Positions 59,001 to 64,000 of a stretch of 64,000 nucleotides of DNA are shown here, piece by piece. Position 1 is the first letter of the stretch, and every line of letters begins with the position of its first letter. Source of the DNA: Acheta domesticus (Eukaryota > Arthropoda > Insecta > Orthoptera > Gryllidae); assembly GCA_031308135.1 (NCBI GenBank), contig JAHLJT010000631.1, forward strand, positions 31,392,271 through 31,456,270, given 5' to 3'. Position numbers and translations under genes: made by a program. The notes under the pieces were generated by a model, which ran no database searches, was not told the DNA's origin, and saw only the letters and a list, made by a program, of their open reading frames with translations.

Positions 59001-60170
59001 TATAAAATCGGATATTAATTGCTATCAATAACACATCCGGGTACCACAACCTTTCATTTAAAGCAGAAATAACGAAATCTTGAGTGGAAACAAAAACGTT
59101 TTTCTAAAACCCTCAGTGTACTAAAAATAAAGATTTATGAAATTTTCAAAAGTCAGAAATTTTAATGAAATTCGGAACTATACCATAATTGTAAATGCAC
59201 TTTATTTTATCCCAGTAAAGAATTCAAAGAAAATATTTGCAATATTTGCAGAAAACTTTTAAGATGTCACGTAAAGTACCCCTCAAAAATTAAAATACCT
59301 TATGATCTTCGGAAACGCACATCTACATCATAATCCTGAAGTATTGAAAAAGTTTCAGCTCAAAAGTTTCTAATCCGACAGAGTTGTGATTGACACATTT
59401 ATTCATACATAAGATATCCCTATTTCGGGTATAAAATGACGGTATCTCCTCGTCACATGCACCAATCTTAACCACCTTTAGAACAGCACAAACATACCTT
59501 AAATCCTCACGAGTGTGTAAAGTTACAGCTCGAAAGAGCTGCAGCTTAAACACAGATTTTACGACCGAAATTCGAGATCGTATTGTTGAAGTGGTTCCAG
59601 TGTTTTCCCTCCCTATACTATAGAGTACTGGGAAGGAAGGTAATAAAGGATCGACGGGGCGATCAACAATCAAACGAAAACTCAAATGAAATAGGTTGAA
59701 ATGGGTGAAGTACGCGAGAAAACGTTTATCACAACCTCCACAACAGTCATTAATTATATACGAGATAAAAGAAACTAAATAAATATTAAATGCCAACTTA
59801 TTTACAGAAACTAACAATAAGATATAGTAATCAACGAAGAGAAAACTCACATATTCCTTAACGATTGTATTCTTTGTGATCTATTTGGTACTACCACAAT
59901 ATTGTTCAAACAATATTTTTCTTCGGCATCTTTCTATGTTAAAGCATAGGCCATTAAAACCTAGAATTGGTTTATGAAGGTAGTAATTACACCCAGATAC
60001 AACGACATTGAAGATTTAATCAATACTTAAACAATTAACATAGCCAAAGAATGAGATTAATATCCAAACACAACTACAAATCTTCTCGTATTTTTCTGTT
60101 GAAGACGTAAGTTTTTGTGACATGTCAAACAGTAAGGCGGCCAACTCCCATCCCAGATAAGGCTGCCACG
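56081..60170. other. 4.1 kb without a recognised gene
   Basis: The longest ORF is 59323-59850 on the minus strand (175 codons), with a hydrophobic N-terminus and no known domain. Its amino acid make-up is unremarkable and it may be chance. Others (56241-56531 minus, 56580-56897 plus) are shorter. No repeat ends were recognised apart from an hAT-like CAGGGGCGCAGCTAAG at 60173-60188 with no partner found. Confidence 0.35.
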
Positions 60171-60468
60171 GTCAGGGGCGCAGCTAAGAAAAATATTTTC
60201 TGGGGAGAGAGTAATAGCCTCCATTTATCGATCCAGTTCCAACTCCGTAGTTTTCCAACTTTTCTTCTTGTACCATAAATTTATGGCTTAATTTTGCTAA
60301 CTTTTCAATTTAGTCACAGGGTATTTTCAGAATTACCGGAGAAACTACGCGTATAATTCATTCATTACATGCTTGACTAATTACAGGCGCCCTTTGCGTG
60401 ACAATTTATTGCAATTTTTCTGGAAATTCAAAAGTACGTTTTTATGAAATTCTCAGTTATAAATGTTC

Positions 60469-60470
<2 letters not shown>

Positions 60471-60516
<46 letters not shown>

Positions 60517-60518
60517 TT
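60471..60518 (+). repeat. (TTTA)n microsatellite
   Basis: Twelve uninterrupted TTTA/ATTT units. The adjacent sequence does not match the LINE 3' ends, so this run is probably independent of them. Confidence 0.95.
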
Positions 60519-61392
60519 CTTTTCTTATTATTTAGGTATTGTTCCAATTTTAATGAAAAGTTCTTAAATGTTGAAGATTGTAAAAGTTCAAACAGATGTT
60601 TCGAACATGACCTTCACTCCAACATTATAGCAATGCGAGACTCGTAGACATCTTTCTCAATGTAATTTATCCCTTAATTTTAGATCTTAAAATTATATAA
60701 TGTAAAATTAAAAAAATTACGGTTTTCGCGTAATTTGAGTGAAATGTGGGCAATATTAAAAAAAAACTATTTTCTCAAAAAGCCTCTAATTTTTTTCATT
60801 TAACTTTTGGTACGGATAGTATTAAATGCACCGAATAATACGACATAAACGCTATTTTGATAAGTCAAAATTTTTCGTAAATATTTCCTTTGGTCGTTGC
60901 AAGTAAGAGACACATTCGCTGTTGTGTAAGATGCAATACCTGAATGGTTTATACAGTGATCTGCCAAAGCAGAGGTCCGGGGTCGGATTCCATGATGGGC
61001 AAAATTTTCCTAATTTGTATGGTAATAAATACACAGTCGGCGAAGTACCATGCTCATTAAAACTATTGAATTTTCATAAAAATCAAATAATTGCGTCAGA
61101 TTTCCTGCCATTGCATTGGTGAAGAGATTTTATCAAGACATGGCTGAAGTATTCGTAATATACAAGTTGCAGCTTTATGAAAAATATGTAAATGGTACAG
61201 TTAATATGAGAAAATATGAGGTGTTGTAGAACCACTATTAAACACGAAATGTATAACTTCCATTGAACTTCCAAGCTCTTGCATAAAATTCTCCCTCCTA
61301 TCATATAATAGAATGTCCTACAGATCACTTAGGAGGGATCCATTTGTCAATTAGTAGGTCGGGAATTGGTTCCCTAGAACCGCAGCTACCGA
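60519..61392. other. Flank of the intact transposon, nothing recognised
   Basis: ORFs at 60922-61122 (plus) and 61083-61328 (minus) overlap each other and resemble nothing known to me. Confidence 0.35.
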
Positions 61393-61395
61393 TTA

Positions 61396-63654
61396 CACAG
61401 GTCTGCGAAAAAAAATTTTTTGTTAGCTGCATTAGATATTTTTACTGAATTATATGTTTTAAAGTGCGCTGATTTCAAAAGTTATGGCCATTTTTTTCTA
61501 TCACATAAGGATTTTTTGCAAATTCCAACACAAAATATTGGTTAAAGCACTCCTTTATTCAAAATTTTCAAACAATAAGTATTTTTTTTAAAGCAAACGA
61601 AACATTATTTTGATACATGTACTTATTCATGTTCTTTATGAAACGTCTTCTTCTTTTCCTTGATACTTTGACGAGTCCTTTTCCGATTTTTATTTTCAGT
61701 TTCTCGCTTAAGCAGCCAACAGTAGTCAGCAAGCATAGTGACATCCCATCGCCCTTGGTACCTTCTCTCGATATCACGCACATCCTGGTGAAATCGCTCC
61801 CCCTGCTCTTCACTGTAAGCTCCCAGGTTTTCAGGAAAATAGTCTATGTGAGAGTGTAAAAAATGGACCTTCAAGCTCATCTTGCAGCCTTGAGCTTCAT
61901 ATGCTGCTAACATCCGTTGCACAATGGTTTTATAGTTAGGATTCCTGGTATTTCCTAAAAACTTTCGCACTACGTCCTTGAACGATACCCAAGCTTCTTT
62001 TTCCTTCTCATTCATAGTTTCCACAAATGAAGGGTCCGTTAAAAGTTTTCTTATGTCGGGGCCGGTGAAAACTCCCTCTTTCAACTTTGCTTCTGACAGC
62101 TTCGGAAATTTTGTACATAAATATTTGAAACAGTCTCCATCCTTTTGCAGCGATTTTACAAATTGTTTCATCAACCCCAATTTGATATGGAGAGGGGGCA
62201 ACAAAACCTTTTCTGGTGGTACCAAGGTAGTGTTTATAACATTTTTCTCTCCAGGTTTTAAAGTTTCTCGGGATGGCCAATCACTTTTTTTCCAGTGCTG
62301 TTCTCTGGCTCTACTATCCCACAAGCATAAGAAGCATGGGTATTTAGTATAGCCTGCCTGCTGACCCAAAAGCATTGTCAGTATTTTGAAGTCCCCACAA
62401 ATCATCCATTGATGGTCTTGATACTTGATTTTTTCCAGGATAATGGCCAAATCGTTATAATCTTCTTTCATATGCACGGAATGTCCAATCGGAATCGAGG
62501 CAAATTTATTTCCATTGTGCAATAATACTACTTTAAGGCTAGTCTTAGATGAGTCAATGAATAGGCGCCATTCAGATGAGTCATACTTTATATCAAAGCA
62601 ATGTATGAGTTCTTCCACATTATTGCAGAAAACTAAATTTCCTTCTTTTGAAAAAAACTGGGTGAATTCTTTTTCTCGGTGTCTGTACCAGTAGAAAGAA
62701 GTGCCAGGTGATAAAAGGTTTTTATTTTTTAATCTAGAACCTAACAGTTCGGCTGCATCTTTTGAAAGACCTAAATCTCTTACTAAATCATTGAGCTCAC
62801 CTTGAGAAAATAGTTGAGGCCTTCCATCTTCGTCAAAAGATGAATCTGAGCTTGATTCACCGGGAGGAGGTAAAGTAGCTTCGTCCTCCAACTCACTAGG
62901 ATATTCATCCAAACTGGAAGGTGGCTGCGGGATAGATATCTCGGAGCTATGGGGCACTGGACGTATAGCTGAGTCAAGATTAGGATAACTTATGTTTCTT
63001 TTGTTTTTTGAATTGAATCCCTTTACGTCAACTGAGCAGAAGTAGCAGTCAGAGGTGTGATTTTTCTGCTCACGCCATATCATAGGAATTCCAAATCGAA
63101 ATGATTTTTTCTTTCCCTTAAACCACAAACGAAGATCTTCTTCGCATCTTCTACACACCTTATGCGGGGCCCATGGTTTATCTTGATCACCAACTTTTAA
63201 TTTAAAGTAGGCAAAATAAACTTTCCTTATAAAATCACTTATATTTCTCTGTTGACTTTTAATAGTGAATTCACCACAGATATAACAAAAACTGTTTGGA
63301 GAAATAACACAACCCCTTGTAGCCATGATTAACAGACAACAGCACTGTTCACTTCAATATCAGTATGTCTACTGAGATCTTTTCTTTGTTTCAAGCGATA
63401 TACGTCATTTGACTTGTCTCAACCTGTTAAAACATTCCCAGTCTTACCAACAGCTCAGGTTGTTTTTCTCCATTATCAAATAAAAATCATATGGGTTTAT
63501 TACTATAATTATAATTATAATGAACGTAGATACTGCAATATACATAAAACCTTATGTGATATAATAATTTGAATATTTTTTATGATTTTGGGAGGTCAAA
63601 ATCTGTAAGAAAATGTAAAAAAATCCTATGCAGTTTTTTGGTCGCAGACCTGTG
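61396..63654 (-). mobile_element. Intact DNA transposon, TTA duplication, unassigned superfamily
   Basis: Terminal inverted repeats CACAGGTCTGCGA (61396-61408 and inverse 63642-63654) are followed inward by A-rich sequence. TTA lies directly outside both ends (61393-61395 and 63655-63657). The length is 2259 bp with one long minus-strand ORF (61623-63326) and short flanking non-coding parts. A 3-bp TWA duplication is usual for PIF/Harbinger, but the protein does not look like a Harbinger transposase. The intact frame and perfect 13-bp ends indicate a young, possibly autonomous copy. Confidence 0.82.
61623..63326 (-). CDS. Putative DDE-type transposase with N-terminal zinc finger (567 aa)
   Basis: Opens MATRGCVISPNSFCYICGEF. 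N-terminal zinc-binding region: C14-x2-C17, then C58-x2-C61 (HKVCRRCEEDL), a ZAD-like spacing, followed by H90 and C94-x2-C97 (CYFCSVD). Residues 120-170 are an acidic, Ser/Pro-rich linker. The core from about 210 has candidate catalytic acids: D258 in RLFIDSSK, D312 in WMICGDFKI and E510 (or E507) in YSEEQGERFHQD. Between them are C331-x2-C334...H344 (PCFLCLWDSR...QHW) and H488/H491/H493 (VHFLHSHIDYF), in the place where many eukaryotic DDE transposases carry a zinc-knuckle insert. The tail is Lys/Arg-rich. Similar uncharacterised proteins are, from memory, numerous in arthropods and Hydra. The transposase role is inferred from the inverted repeats, the target duplication and acid spacing. 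Confidence 0.75.
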   Translation of the reverse strand: MATRGCVISPNSFCYICGEFTIKSQQRNISDFIRKVYFAYFKLKVGDQDKPWAPHKVCRRCEEDLRLWFKGKKKSFRFGIPMIWREQKNHTSDCYFCSVDVKGFNSKNKRNISYPNLDSAIRPVPHSSEISIPQPPSSLDEYPSELEDEATLPPPGESSSDSSFDEDGRPQLFSQGELNDLVRDLGLSKDAAELLGSRLKNKNLLSPGTSFYWYRHREKEFTQFFSKEGNLVFCNNVEELIHCFDIKYDSSEWRLFIDSSKTSLKVVLLHNGNKFASIPIGHSVHMKEDYNDLAIILEKIKYQDHQWMICGDFKILTMLLGQQAGYTKYPCFLCLWDSRAREQHWKKSDWPSRETLKPGEKNVINTTLVPPEKVLLPPLHIKLGLMKQFVKSLQKDGDCFKYLCTKFPKLSEAKLKEGVFTGPDIRKLLTDPSFVETMNEKEKEAWVSFKDVVRKFLGNTRNPNYKTIVQRMLAAYEAQGCKMSLKVHFLHSHIDYFPENLGAYSEEQGERFHQDVRDIERRYQGRWDVTMLADYCWLLKRETENKNRKRTRQSIKEKKKTFHKEHE

Positions 63655-64000
63655 TTATTGGAGTAAGATTGTTTTATTCTTGCACGGAGTTCTTCCCCAA
63701 GGCCTCTTCGGGGGAAAGAGCAGCCAAGTGAATCGTTAACGATTAAGAGGGCGGTCAAAGAGCTCACCGCGGAAAATCGCCTTTTCACAGAACCGTTGCA
63801 GCGGCGGACGTCTAACTGTATCCCTGACATTTTGCAAGTGAGCTTATACGAGGCAAAGTTTTTTTTTTTTTCATTCAAATTACTTTCCTTGACTGAACAA
63901 CTCACAGCATCATTTGCCTTTTATTTCTTAAAATCTTGCGAATTGCAGTAGTGGAAACATCACTTAAAACAAAACAGATGTGCTACGCACACAATTTTAT
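63655..64000. other. Right edge, nothing recognised
   Basis: Contains GC-richer sequence at 63680-63820. A 117-codon minus-strand ORF (63905-63552) spans the transposon end and is therefore not conserved coding sequence. Confidence 0.4.

Noticed and set aside
59323..59850. 175-codon minus-strand ORF as a gene
   Set aside because: No recognisable domain, splice context or homologous copy. A single ORF of this length can occur by chance.
60173..60230. hAT-like MITE beginning CAGGGGCGCAGCTAAG
   Set aside because: No inverse partner end was found in the following kilobases, so no element can be delimited.
61623..63326. 567-aa ORF as a host single-exon gene
   Set aside because: Perfect inverted repeats with TTA duplications enclose it, so a transposon gene is the simpler reading. 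Domestication is not excluded.

Overview
The window is nuclear DNA of an arthropod, most probably an insect. It carries a spliced mitochondrial complex I gene with short GT-AG introns, AT-rich intergenic DNA, and an insect-type mix of transposons (Tc1/mariner, hAT, piggyBac, CR1-like and RNase H-bearing LINEs, tRNA-derived SINEs). A TE-rich polyneopteran such as a cockroach, termite or stick insect would fit, but nothing in the sequence fixes the order. There is no sign of bacterial organisation.

Only two host protein-coding loci can be supported, both on the minus strand and both incomplete here. (1) NDUFV2, the 24-kDa [2Fe-2S] subunit of complex I, has six exons at 3367-4408, from the start codon to a donor site; the terminal exon is not found before the left edge. 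(2) The last exon of a multi-pass membrane protein lies at 38119-38693 in a GC-rich block and ends in a PDZ-ligand-like tail. A CpG- and G-run-rich island (49.7-50.7 kb) lies on its 5' side and might be a promoter. It also produces many false ORFs.

Layout: 1-4.4 kb, SINE-like repeat, decayed foldback MITE, NDUFV2. 4.7-7.1 kb, LINE 3' fragment and unassigned sequence. 7.2-20.6 kb, a large decayed inverted duplication. Its left arm (7.17-10.51 kb, reversed) is split by an RNase H-type LINE, and its right arm (14.38-20.61 kb) is split by a TA-flanked MITE and a 4.2-kb CR1-like LINE; the spacer is filled with MITEs. 21.8-26.1 kb, a LINE 3' stub, a dead hAT-like transposase and a complex long-inverted-repeat element. 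26.6-29.2 kb, a dead Tc1 element hit by two later transposons. 32.2-35.2 kb, a LINE tail and a shrunken piggyBac-like element. 40.76-43.57 kb, a second, nearly identical CR1-like LINE copy. 44.9-56.1 kb, several MITEs, a SINE and the GC island. 61.4-63.65 kb, an intact DNA transposon with a 567-codon ORF that I cannot place in a named superfamily.

The most interesting signals are these. The CR1-like LINE has ORF1 and the endonuclease in one frame, separated by a single UAG whose context (UAG CAA CUA) matches the UAG-CAR-YYA readthrough signal, with no in-frame AUG before the endonuclease. The right-end transposon is intact, with CACAGGTCTGCGA termini and a TTA duplication. Elsewhere the nested insertions are resolved by target-site duplications and paralogous empty sites, including a 57-bp hAT-like element.
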